From NCBI RefSeq assembly GCF_000317105.1, contig NC_019693.1, positions 1 to 64,000 of the forward strand: a stretch of 64,000 nucleotides of DNA. The letters are read 5' to 3'. Origin of the DNA: Oscillatoria acuminata PCC 6304 (GTDB taxonomy: Bacteria > Cyanobacteriota > Cyanobacteriia > Cyanobacteriales > Laspinemataceae). The position numbers and the translations under genes were made by a program. This document shows, piece by piece, positions 17,801 to 25,960 of this stretch (within the stretch, counting starts at the first letter, position 1; the number at the start of each line of letters is the position of its first letter). The notes under the pieces were generated by a model that saw only the letters and a list, made by a program, of their open reading frames with translations, was not told where the DNA came from and ran no database searches.

Positions 17801-17929
17801 CCCAACCGCACCATCCGCGAGGCGAGTTCCCGGTGAGGACGGGGGGAACGGAGAAGGCGATCGCGGCTAAAGCGCATCAGCCAATTGTGAAAAAAGCGGT
17901 CATTCAGGCGATCGCCTAGATAGTCCAAT
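14866..17929 (-). pseudogene. TPR-CHAT protease, main (C-terminal) part, split by an IS4-type element
   Basis: About 1,019 residues remain downstream of the insertion. Residues 1-165 (from TTGGACTAT at 17928) form an unknown helical region, then a Ser/Gly/Pro linker. Six near-identical 34-residue TPRs follow (about 206-418; consensus GRYEEAVASYDRALFLNPN), then a helical link and a C-terminal CHAT (caspase-like) domain. The CHAT dyad is visible as His846 in HFTGHGGYD and Cys888 in SLAACETA. CHAT proteins are cysteine peptidases of the caspase/separase clan, often with TPR sensors. The original 5' end lies beyond the insertion at 19221-19405. Removing the IS and one target copy restores a 1,079-residue frame. 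A shortened protein from the internal TTG is possible, but no good ribosome site is seen. Confidence 0.9.
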
Positions 17930-19220
17930 CTGAAGGGGTGACAAGAAGGCCAAAAGGCTTGCCCCTTGCCGACTTTAGCGATTTGTAGTATAAAAAAAAG
18001 AGGTCAGCTCCTTTTTAGGGCCTAGCCAACCTCTATAATCACAAAAAAATGCTACCTACATTTTACCAAACTTTTTTATCCGAGCAACTGAATCATTCTG
18101 ATTGGCTGATGGTTAAAACCCTAGTGTGGCTCTTGCAACTGCACAAAACCGTTAAAATTGAGCGGTTGGCGGCCTGTTTTCCCCTGGCTATTAAAATAGA
18201 GAGCCGTCGTCGGCGAATCCAACGATTCTTAGTCTCTACCAGTCTAAGTGTTCCTCTGCTGTGGTTTCCCTTGATTCAAATTTTAATTCATCGTTATTTT
18301 CCTAAAAACAAGCCCATTTATCTAGCCTTAGATAGAACCTCTTGGAAACAAAATAACCTCTTCATGGGTTCGGTGATTTATCAAAAACGAGCTTGGCCGG
18401 TTTATTGGACATTTATTGACCATACAGGGGCCAGCAATCTCGCCCGTCAAAAAGCCCTTCTTACTCCGATTATTCGGTTATTAAACGGTTATAAAATTAT
18501 CGTCGTTGGAGACCGGGAATTTCATAGCGTTGAGCTAGCAAAATGGATCCAGTCAAAGAAAGTGTATTTTGCCTTGCGTCAAAAATGCAACACTTACATT
18601 AAACAGAGTCGGAAAAAATGTGAAGATTTTGAGAGCTTAAGTAATTTAGGACTTCAACCGGGGATGAAACTTTATTTACCCTCGGTTCAGTTCACTAAAA
18701 AGAAAGGATTTGGCCGCTATGCGTTAGCCGCTTACTGGAAACGTAAGTATGGGGCCAATAAGTCGAGTGAACCTTGGTATATCTTGACTAACCTTCCGGA
18801 TTTAAAAAGTGCTTTGAAGGCGTATGAGATGCGGATGGGCATTGAAGCGATGTTCAAAGATTGTAAAACTGGAGGATATAATTTAGAAGGAACAGGAGCC
18901 AACCAAGAGCGGTTGACTCGTCTAGTTCTTTTAATTGCTTTGGCTTATACGGCCTCATCTATTCAAGCCGTGCCAATCAAGCAACAAGGAGTGCAATCTT
19001 ACGTCGCTCGTTTAACCGAAACTGGACGCTCTCAACGCCGTCATAGTAACTTTTGGATAGGGCTTTATGGATTGAATTGGATTGATTCTATGGAAAAATT
19101 GCAGGAGTTGAGTATCGAGTTTATGAAACTTCATCCCGATAAACAGCCTTTTTATCGAAGGGGCCTAAGAGCTATGTCCCTTATCCAATCTACTTTCTAG
19201 CCTTCTTGTCACCCCTTCAG
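17930..19220. mobile_element. IS4-family insertion sequence with 9-bp target duplication
   Basis: A 1,291-bp element with perfect 21-bp terminal inverted repeats beginning CTGAAGGGGTGACAAGAA at 17930 and mirrored at 19200-19220. It is flanked by the 9-bp direct repeat TAGTCCAAT (17921-17929 and 19221-19229). It carries one plus-strand transposase gene. It lies inside the TPR-CHAT gene, opposite to that gene's direction. Perfect ends and target copies show that the insertion is recent. Confidence 0.97.
18049..19200 (+). CDS. IS4-family transposase
   Basis: A 383-residue DDE transposase. Catalytic D residues are in LALDRTSWKQNN (near 104) and IVVGDREFHS (near 164). The IS4 signature Y-(2)-R-(3)-E-(6)-K is visible in YEMRMGIEAMFKDCK near 270. 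The N-terminal part (SDWLMVKTLVWLLQLHKTVKIERLAACFP) resembles the group's DNA-binding segment. The ORF is intact and fills the element, with the stop codon at the inner edge of the right inverted repeat, so the element is probably mobile. Confidence 0.95.
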   Translation: MLPTFYQTFLSEQLNHSDWLMVKTLVWLLQLHKTVKIERLAACFPLAIKIESRRRRIQRFLVSTSLSVPLLWFPLIQILIHRYFPKNKPIYLALDRTSWKQNNLFMGSVIYQKRAWPVYWTFIDHTGASNLARQKALLTPIIRLLNGYKIIVVGDREFHSVELAKWIQSKKVYFALRQKCNTYIKQSRKKCEDFESLSNLGLQPGMKLYLPSVQFTKKKGFGRYALAAYWKRKYGANKSSEPWYILTNLPDLKSALKAYEMRMGIEAMFKDCKTGGYNLEGTGANQERLTRLVLLIALAYTASSIQAVPIKQQGVQSYVARLTETGRSQRRHSNFWIGLYGLNWIDSMEKLQELSIEFMKLHPDKQPFYRRGLRAMSLIQSTF

Positions 19221-19405
19221 TAGTCCAATACTTGTCCAGAATCCCATCCCTGAGCCACTCCATCGAGCAGTTTCAGAAAGAATTGTTCATATTGAGTATC
19301 ACTGAGGGGATTCAGCGGCGGTGGCGCAGGGGGGGCGGGAGTTCGTCGCCATCCCAACCACCGGGCGATCGTGGATTTCAACCAATGCCAAAGTCTACCT
19401 AACAT
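19221..19405 (-). pseudogene. 5' fragment of the TPR-CHAT gene, upstream of the IS insertion
   Basis: Encodes about 61 residues from the ATG at 19405 (MLGRLWHWLKSTIARWLGWR), then PPAPPPLNPLSDTQYEQFFLKLLDGVAQGWDSGQVLD, and then runs into a stop in the insertion sequence at 19217. The reading frame joins exactly to the main fragment across the 9-bp duplication: SGQVLDY here, DYLGDRLNDRFF there. The first 20 residues form a Trp-rich basic amphipathic stretch that may touch membranes. Transcription of the cassette would start upstream of 19405, so the insertion probably also polarises the genes downstream. Confidence 0.9.
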
Positions 19406-19499
19406 CCTAGAGCAATGAACAATGAATAATCAACCAGGAGAAAAGCCGTTGGGGCGACTCTCTCCCACTGTACCGCAGGTCCGCCCCTCTGGCGGATTT

Positions 19500-19953
19500 T
19501 TTAAGGTCTGAATTGTTATCCTTTGATGAAAACAGGACTTAGGCAAATATGGACTGGCGATTCGCGAATCGCCCCTACATTTACATTGATTTAGGGTGGG
19601 TTTTCAAAATATGGGGAAGTTCTGAGTTCATGCTGAAGTGCCGTTAGAGTCAGAATCGTAACGGGCGATCGCCTCTATGTTTCTTGTAGGGGCTTCGAGC
19701 ATCGAAGCCCCTTGGGCGCAAGCATTGCGCCCCTACAAATACATCAAATGAATGTAGGGGCGATTCGCGAATCGCTAGTCCATATTTAGGGTGGGTTTTC
19801 AAAATATGGGGAAGTTCTGATCTCATGCTTAAGTGCCGTTAGAGTCAGAACCGTAAGGGGCGATCGCCTCTATGTTTCTTGTAGGGGCGCAATGCTTGCG
19901 CCCCAGGGGCTTCGAGCATCGAAGCCCCTACAACTAGGGAGGGATCAGTGCCG
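19500..19953. repeat. Repeat-rich spacer with a duplicated 100-bp block
   Basis: Two near-identical direct blocks (about 19591-19690 and 19786-19888) contain GGGTGGGTTTTCAAAATATG, GGGAAGTTCTGA, AGTGCCGTTAGAGTCAGAA and GGCGATCGCCTCTATGTTTC. AGTGCCGTTAGAGT also occurs at 19947, covering the stop codon and last codons of the GH31 gene, so part of that gene's 3' end has been copied into the spacer. Also present are palindromes of the GGCGATTCGCGAATCGCC type (19557-19578, 19756-19777) and GGGGCTTCGAGCATCGAAGC and GGGCGCAAGCATTGCGCCC stems. No ORF is supported between 19406 and 19953. Confidence 0.8.
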
Positions 19954-22311
19954 TTAGAGTAGGAATCGTAACTGCCGATCGCCTCCGTCATCCATAAAGC
20001 GCTGTTCCCCAAATCCGAGGACCTCAATTACCACCTCTCGGGGGGGAGGCGTCCAATTTCCGGTTCGGGCGGAAATATTAAACACCAGTTCTTGTGAAGA
20101 CTGCTGCAATGTATAGGTGGTAATCCCTCGACTGCCGGTTTCATAGTCGAAACTCTGACCATCATCTTCATATAGCACAAAGGTCTTGTGCAAGGTTTCC
20201 AACCCGGTCACGGGCCAGACTCGAACCCGCAGAGTATCCAGGGGACGTTCGTCGGTATGTTGCATCACCGGACCCATTGGCACGATCGCCCCGGCGGGAA
20301 CAAACAGCGGCATTCGTTCTAAGGGTGCATCGGCTAAGATATATCCCGGTCCTTGGTGTTGTTCTCCGGTCCACCAATTATACCAAACTCCGGACGGCAA
20401 GTAAACTGCCCGACATTGGACGCCGGGACGATACACTGGGGCGGCCATTAGGGAGGGACCGAGCATTACTTGGTCTTGTATCTGATAGGTTTGGGGGTCG
20501 TAGGGGAAATGATACAGTAGAGGGCGTAAAATCGGGGTTCCTGTGGTTGCTGCTTCCCAGAATAAGCTATATAAGTAAGGAAGCAATTGATAGCGTAATT
20601 CGATGTAATCTCGACAGATTCGTTCTATGCGATCGCCAAAAACCCAGGGTTCATGACGGGCTGTATTTAAGGCTGAATGCGCCCGCATTAAGGGATAGAG
20701 CATTCCCACTTGCATCCACCGGGCAAACAGTTCGGCGGTGGCATTTCCGGCAAATCCGCCGATATCACAGCCGACGAACGCGACGCCGGATAAGCCCATA
20801 TTACATAACATGGGTAGGGACATCTCTAAATGTTCCCAGAGGGATTGATTGTCTCCCATCCAGACTGAGGACCAGCGCTGGATTCCGGCAAATCCCGATC
20901 GCGTTAGCACAAACGATCGCTGATTCGGTCGATGTTGTCGTAATCCTTGATAGCAGGACTGCGCCATCTTATGACCATAGAGATTATGCACTTCTAAATG
21001 GGTGGCGCGGTCTTCTGGCGGTCCTTGTAATGCATCTAAGGGAAACCAAATTTTATGGCCGTCATCTCCAAAGGGACGGTCTTCGATCGCCGGTTCGTTC
21101 ATATCATTCCAAATTCCCGCCACACCGATATCCGTGAGGGTTTTGTGCCAGTCTCCCCACCACTGTCGGACCTCGGGATTGAGGAAATCGGGGAATACTG
21201 CTTTATCCGGCCACACATAACCGTGAAAGGTTGACCCATCGGGGTTGCGAACGAAATAGTCCCGGTCTTGTCCTTCGTCGAATACAGCGTAATCTCCCTC
21301 GGGTTCGTATTTCACCCCGGGATCGATAATGGTCACGGTTTTGAACCCATTCTCACGCAAATCGGCAATGAGTTGGGCCGGGTCTGGGAAGCGTTTCGGA
21401 CCCCAAGTAAAGACGCGATATCCGCGCATATAGTCGATATCTAGGTGGATGACATCACAGGGAATCTGGCGATCGCGAAAGGTTTGGGCTAATTCTCGCA
21501 CTTCGGTTTCTGAGTCGTAACTCCAGCGGCATTGGTGATAACCCAGTGCCCATTTGGGCGGCATGGGCATTCGCCCGGTCAGTTGAGTATAAGTGGCTAA
21601 AATTTCTGCGGGTTCAGGACCATAAATGATATAATAGTCTAGCTCACCGCCTCGGGTTTCCATACTCCAGACCCCGGGTTGGGATGCACCTAAATCAAAT
21701 TGACTCCAAAAGGTGGTGTTGAAAAAGATGCCATATCCGAGGCTGGGACGCAGGGCTATGAAGAAGGGAATGGCCTGATACATTTCATCGGTGAGGATAT
21801 CATAATCTAGGGCATCGGTGGTCCAGTTGGTTCGGACTTGCGATCGCTGGTCTAAGAGTCCTGTGCGTTCTCCAAATCCGTAGAAATGTTCCCCCGGTGC
21901 GATTTGTTTCCAGTTGGCAACCGCCCCTTGCCGCCAGCTAATTCCCGGTTCGCTATCTTGGGCAAAGGGTTGGTCCTGGGGGTCAAAACAGGTGAGGCGA
22001 CAGGGATGGTGGGCGACTGCCACCCGCATCCGGTCCGTGATGATTTCTGTCGAGTCGGGATGTTGCTGCACCGTTAACGCTACATCCGGCCAATTCTCCT
22101 CCTGAGTTACGGCCCACGATCGCGAGGGAGAAAGTGCTCCGGTTGGGGACATTCGCACCCGGATTAAATTGGGGGCGACGGCGTTAATTACCAGGGTTTG
22201 ACTTCCACAATTGAAGTAAATGTGGTTCTCAAGTTCCTTGACGGATTGCACCGATTGGAGGCGGGTCCAAGGCTGTTCTGTTGTGGGAAGTTTTCCAAAA
22301 TATTGTGGCAT
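19954..22311 (-). CDS. Glycoside hydrolase family 31 alpha-glucosidase
   Basis: 785 residues. GH31 enzymes release alpha-linked glucose (or xylose) from the non-reducing end by a retaining mechanism. An N-terminal beta-sandwich (FYGFGERTGLLDQRSQ at about 143-158) is followed by the TIM barrel. The nucleophile is D403 in GIWNDMNEPAIED, the acid/base is probably D487 in SSVWMGDNQS, and the substrate-binding motif is HLDIDYM at about 289-295. FVGCDIGGF (about 512-520) is typical. C-terminal beta domains end at 785. There is no signal peptide, so it is probably cytoplasmic and acts on maltodextrins or glycogen-derived glucans. Its 3' end is partly repeated in the adjacent spacer. Confidence 0.93.
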   Translation of the reverse strand: MPQYFGKLPTTEQPWTRLQSVQSVKELENHIYFNCGSQTLVINAVAPNLIRVRMSPTGALSPSRSWAVTQEENWPDVALTVQQHPDSTEIITDRMRVAVAHHPCRLTCFDPQDQPFAQDSEPGISWRQGAVANWKQIAPGEHFYGFGERTGLLDQRSQVRTNWTTDALDYDILTDEMYQAIPFFIALRPSLGYGIFFNTTFWSQFDLGASQPGVWSMETRGGELDYYIIYGPEPAEILATYTQLTGRMPMPPKWALGYHQCRWSYDSETEVRELAQTFRDRQIPCDVIHLDIDYMRGYRVFTWGPKRFPDPAQLIADLRENGFKTVTIIDPGVKYEPEGDYAVFDEGQDRDYFVRNPDGSTFHGYVWPDKAVFPDFLNPEVRQWWGDWHKTLTDIGVAGIWNDMNEPAIEDRPFGDDGHKIWFPLDALQGPPEDRATHLEVHNLYGHKMAQSCYQGLRQHRPNQRSFVLTRSGFAGIQRWSSVWMGDNQSLWEHLEMSLPMLCNMGLSGVAFVGCDIGGFAGNATAELFARWMQVGMLYPLMRAHSALNTARHEPWVFGDRIERICRDYIELRYQLLPYLYSLFWEAATTGTPILRPLLYHFPYDPQTYQIQDQVMLGPSLMAAPVYRPGVQCRAVYLPSGVWYNWWTGEQHQGPGYILADAPLERMPLFVPAGAIVPMGPVMQHTDERPLDTLRVRVWPVTGLETLHKTFVLYEDDGQSFDYETGSRGITTYTLQQSSQELVFNISARTGNWTPPPREVVIEVLGFGEQRFMDDGGDRQLRFLL

Positions 22312-22694
22312 ATTAATTTTATTTGAAATTCAATGAATGAAGCAAGCTCTACTAGGGCGTACTTCCTTATTATTCTATAAAATTTTTTTAATTTTGCTTG
22401 TTTGAACTGAGGGCGGTTTAAATATAGTCATTTTTGTGGCAATACATTTAAACCCAATTACCCCCTCCTGGTGAATGCGGTGAGTTATGCTTTGCTCAGT
22501 TTAGTACCTAATTGGATAGAGGGTAAAATTGCCCTCTGGGTAGAGGTAATCGCCCGGTTATTTTTCTTATTATGAACTTACATAAAAAAACAATAGTCAG
22601 TGCAGGCCCTCAAAGAGAGAATTGCCAGAAATTAATTTCAGCCCTTCATTTCTTCGATAAGGGGGTCATTCAGTAAATTAGGAGCAAAAAAATT
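22312..22694. other. Intergenic region, divergent promoters expected
   Basis: A 383-base spacer between the minus-strand GH31 gene and the plus-strand lipoprotein gene. It is AT-rich, with a T/A-rich stretch near 22370-22400. I see no ORF, RNA or repeat of the dispersed families. Both gene starts face it, so it must hold two promoters, but no clear -35/-10 pair is assigned. Confidence 0.5.
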
Positions 22695-23588
22695 ATGATT
22701 ATTAAGGACAAAAAAGGCGGCGTTCGGACCAGTGCTCTAGCTTTGGGACTGTTTGCCCTATTGTTACCGGCTTGTCAGCAAGAGAACCGAGCATTGGATG
22801 AGACCGAGTACCAAACCCCCACGACCACCGAGTACCAAACCCCCACCACCACGGCCCCTGCACCGGGAAGAGAACCCGTCACAATGACCCCGGACCAACC
22901 TATGACGACAATGCCGGGTCAACAGATGGCGGCTACTACAGAAAATATCTCCTCTAACCCAGAAAACTTTATCGGTCAAACGGTGACGGTGCGTGGAGAT
23001 GTGCAAGAAATCGATACCTCTAGTGACACCTTTTTAATGGATGATGACCGCTTTTTAACTGGAGAGGGAATTCTGGTTATCAATTCCAGTGGTGAGGTCT
23101 TTGCGATTCCCAATGCCGATGAGATGCAGGTCCAAGTAACGGGAGAAGTTCGTCAATTCAACCTCGTGGACATCAATACAGGGTACGGATTGAACTTAGA
23201 TCCGCAGTTATATAGCGAGTATGAGAATCAACCGGCGATCGTTGCGGAATCTCTGGCACTGTCTCCTACCCCGGAGCAAGTTTCTGAGAATCCCGACCTT
23301 TTCTACAATCGCCCGATTGCGATCGAGGGTCAATTTAATGAACAGTTAGCTCCTAATGCTTTTACGTTCAATAATGACGAGGTACTCGTGATCAATGCCG
23401 ACGAACTGCAAATCCTCCCCGAGAATGAAGACCTTGTGGTCACGGGTGAAGTACGTCCCTTTGATTTGGCTGCCTTGCAAAGTGAGTATAATTTGAACTG
23501 GGATGCCGAGCTGCAACAAAGGATGCAAGATCAGTATAGCAACAGTCTAGTATTAGTTGCTGATGGCATCTACCCCACCCTTGAATAA
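22695..23588 (+). CDS. Putative lipoprotein with two OB-fold-like repeats, copy 1
   Basis: 297 residues. The signal region MIIKDKKGGVRTSALALG... ends in the lipobox LLLPAC (Cys about 27), so it is probably lipid-anchored. A Thr/Pro/Gln-rich linker with two copies of EYQTPTTT follows. Two related domains come next: SSNPENFIGQTVTVRGDVQEI...VQVTGEVRQFNLVDIN (about 86-170) and SENPDLFYNRPIAIEGQFNEQ...LVVTGEVRPFDLAAL (about 192-265). The pattern 'NP..F.G..V.V.G...E...VTGEVR.F' looks like a bacterial OB-like fold. The function is unknown. The neighbour at 23857 is a clear paralogue. Confidence 0.75.
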   Translation: MIIKDKKGGVRTSALALGLFALLLPACQQENRALDETEYQTPTTTEYQTPTTTAPAPGREPVTMTPDQPMTTMPGQQMAATTENISSNPENFIGQTVTVRGDVQEIDTSSDTFLMDDDRFLTGEGILVINSSGEVFAIPNADEMQVQVTGEVRQFNLVDINTGYGLNLDPQLYSEYENQPAIVAESLALSPTPEQVSENPDLFYNRPIAIEGQFNEQLAPNAFTFNNDEVLVINADELQILPENEDLVVTGEVRPFDLAALQSEYNLNWDAELQQRMQDQYSNSLVLVADGIYPTLE

Positions 23589-23856
23589 GGCATCATCGGG
23601 ATAATCCGGGCGATTACTCGCCCCCTGTAGGACGTCTCAATCCTGGACCCGCTTCGGGAGAGGTAATTGATATCATTGCCCCTCCCGTGAGGAATAGTGC
23701 CTCTAAAGATAGAGGTAGAATCAAAAAATTTATCCATAAATTAGAGGGCAGTCTACTTTCATTAAACAGGGCTGATTTCTCCCTAAAATTGACTGATTTT
23801 AAAAGAAAGAATGCCCGGTTTAAAAATATCAGCCTATTATAGGAGGTTAACTCAAT

Positions 23857-24705
23857 ATGCTTAAGAATTTCACCCCCACCAACAAAAAGAACAAACGAAA
23901 GGGAAACCCGATGGGAGTGGCGATCGCCTTAGCCGTGATGACCGCTGCCTTTGTTCCCGGTTTACCCAGAAAAGCTCAAGCCCAAATGGGAACCTATCCC
24001 ACCAATTCTTCCGTAATTACCCTTGAAAATGTTGCCGGTTCCCCGGAAGAATATTACGGACAGACGGTGACAATTCGAGGAGATTTCCAAGAAAGTATCG
24101 ATGAAAATGCGTTTAAACTAACTCGCGGTGGCTTTTTATTCTTTGGCGGTTCAGAAATCGTAGTCGTTAACAATACCGGACAACCAATTGTACCCCCTGA
24201 GAATGACGATGTATCCCTTCAGGTCACAGGTGAAGTCCGCCAAATGCGAGTTGCTGAACTACAGAGAGATTTTGGCTGGGATTTCTGGGATCCCGATGTG
24301 TATGTCGAATATGACCAGAGGCCTGTGATTGTCGCCGAATCCGTTGCCTTAGCGCCGGATCCGGGCCAGATTTCAGAGAATCCAGCACAGTTTTACGGGG
24401 AAACCATTGCTGTCGAAGGTGAACTCAATGAATATTTTACCTTCAATGCCATGTTATTACAACAAGATAGCTTAATCGGTGGTGGAGATGTTCTGGTATT
24501 ACTTCCCCCAGAAGCTAACCGGATTAATGCCGGAGAGGAGATCGTCGTAACGGGTGAAGTTCGTCCCTTCGTGATGGCAGATATTGAGCGAGATTTGGGT
24601 ATCAGAGGATGGACTCCCGAGATGCAAAGACTCTTCTCGGAGGAGTTTGAAAACCGTCCCGTGATGTTGGCTGAAAACGTTTATCAGATTAGTGAGCAAG
24701 AGTAA
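23857..24705 (+). CDS. Secreted protein with two OB-fold-like repeats, copy 2
   Basis: 282 residues and a paralogue of the preceding gene, but with a cleavable Sec signal (VAIALAVMTAAFVPGLPRKAQA, cut likely after AQA) instead of a lipobox. The same two domains follow: GSPEEYYGQTVTIRGDFQES...LQVTGEVRQMRVAELQ and SENPAQFYGETIAVEGELNEY...IVVTGEVRPFVMADI. Both copies end each domain with a conserved 'RPVIVAESVAL' or 'VMLAENVY' strand. AGGAGG lies just upstream of the ATG. Tandem duplication followed by a change of anchoring is the simplest history. No catalytic residues are recognised. Confidence 0.75.
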   Translation: MLKNFTPTNKKNKRKGNPMGVAIALAVMTAAFVPGLPRKAQAQMGTYPTNSSVITLENVAGSPEEYYGQTVTIRGDFQESIDENAFKLTRGGFLFFGGSEIVVVNNTGQPIVPPENDDVSLQVTGEVRQMRVAELQRDFGWDFWDPDVYVEYDQRPVIVAESVALAPDPGQISENPAQFYGETIAVEGELNEYFTFNAMLLQQDSLIGGGDVLVLLPPEANRINAGEEIVVTGEVRPFVMADIERDLGIRGWTPEMQRLFSEEFENRPVMLAENVYQISEQE

Positions 24706-24928
24706 GCTCACCTTTGGTTAAACTGAAATAAATCTGAGAGAGACCTCTTGCAGAATCCTGCAAGAGGTCTCTTGAAATGAGCAGGATTCTGAGTGGGTTT
24801 AGCTAATTTTTACCTAACTCTCCGGAGAGATTAAAATTGGCGTTAAATTAATCCAATAGAGAGAACTCAGAACCGAGGCGATCGCCTACAGTAAATATAC
24901 ACTTTATCAGCCCTGAGAGACCAACCCC

Positions 24929-25672
24929 ATGAGCGAAGAAGAAGGACTGCAAGACCGCGCTATTAATGCCGCAGCAAAATTAGCGATTTCCAGTCTGATT
25001 GATGATTTCCAAACCTTGGATGTTTCCGTTCATTCTGACCCGGCTAAATTAGTGACCGGAGAATTAGAAACGGTTAACATTTCCGGGGAAGGAATGGTGA
25101 TGAAACAAGAGTTACGGATGGAAAAACTGGACATAAAAACCGGAAAAATCTCCGTCAATCCGCTCTTGGCCGCCATTGGAAATATTCAATTAGAACAACC
25201 CACGGAAGCCACAGTTGCAGTGGTTTTGAATGAACAGGATATAAACGAAGCATTTGATTCAAATTATATTCAGAAAAAACTCCATAGTTTTCCGGTTACT
25301 GTCGATGGAAAACCCCTGACGGTGGATGCTCACCAGGTTGATTTTAGCCTTCCCGGTGAGGGAAAAATCAGACTCAGTATCGGCGTATTGTTCCGGGAAA
25401 CCGGAGACACTCGGCAGGTGGAGTTTACTGCCATCCCCAAGGTGCAAGCTGATGGAACTGGGGCACGTTTACAGGAAATTGAGTACCTGGATGGCACTGA
25501 ACTCTCCCCCGAAATGACCAAGGAGTTATTAAGAAAATCTGAATCTCTGCTCAATATTTCTGATTTTGAGCTATCCTCGGGAATGTCGGTCCGATTGCGA
25601 GGGTTAAGGATTATTCCAGGTCAAATTCACCTAGATGCTCAAGCTTATATTGAGGAAATTCCTAGGGATTAA
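24929..25672 (+). CDS. LmeA-type (DUF2993) phospholipid-binding protein
   Basis: 247 residues with the DUF2993/LmeA pattern: QDRAINAAAKLAISSLIDDFQTLDVSVHSDPAKLVTGELETVNISGEGMVMKQELRMEKLDI, then ALVVLNEQDIN-type AVVLNEQDINEAFDSNYIQKKL. Family members carry a lipid-binding SMP/BPI-like fold; the mycobacterial LmeA binds phospholipids and supports mannan elongation. Cyanobacterial members are uncharacterised. No signal peptide is visible. The gene ends before a strong two-way terminator. Confidence 0.8.
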   Translation: MSEEEGLQDRAINAAAKLAISSLIDDFQTLDVSVHSDPAKLVTGELETVNISGEGMVMKQELRMEKLDIKTGKISVNPLLAAIGNIQLEQPTEATVAVVLNEQDINEAFDSNYIQKKLHSFPVTVDGKPLTVDAHQVDFSLPGEGKIRLSIGVLFRETGDTRQVEFTAIPKVQADGTGARLQEIEYLDGTELSPEMTKELLRKSESLLNISDFELSSGMSVRLRGLRIIPGQIHLDAQAYIEEIPRD

Positions 25673-25800
25673 AATCCCTTATCTGGAATTACCAATTCTG
25701 AGGATAAAGCGAGTTTAAATTAGTCTAATAATTGAGGTTTGAATTCAGTTTAGAGTAATTTTTATTCCTCGTATCACCCCCAATTCAAAACTTATTAAAT

Positions 25801-25834
25801 TGATTTAGACTGGTCTGTAGACCAGTCTAAATCA
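25801..25834. terminator. Two-way intrinsic terminator between convergent genes
   Basis: Perfect 15-bp arms TGATTTAGACTGGTC (25801-25815) and GACCAGTCTAAATCA (25820-25834) with loop TGTA. It lies between the plus-strand DUF2993 gene (ends 25672) and the minus-strand GH57 gene (ends 25961), so it can stop transcripts from both sides. Confidence 0.75.
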
Positions 25835-25960
25835 AGGGGATAATAAAATCAAGAGGTGGGAGCATCTTGCGACTTTTCAGAATTAGGGAGCAAAATTCTT
25901 CCACCCCTTTCGGGAATTGTCTCCCAAATTGTCCAATTCTGGCCAGAATCAGGATAGAAA

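Noticed and set aside
20277-21137. 286-residue plus-strand reading frame inside the GH31 gene
   Set aside because: It is antisense to a well-supported glucosidase and has Arg-rich composition without any recognisable domain.
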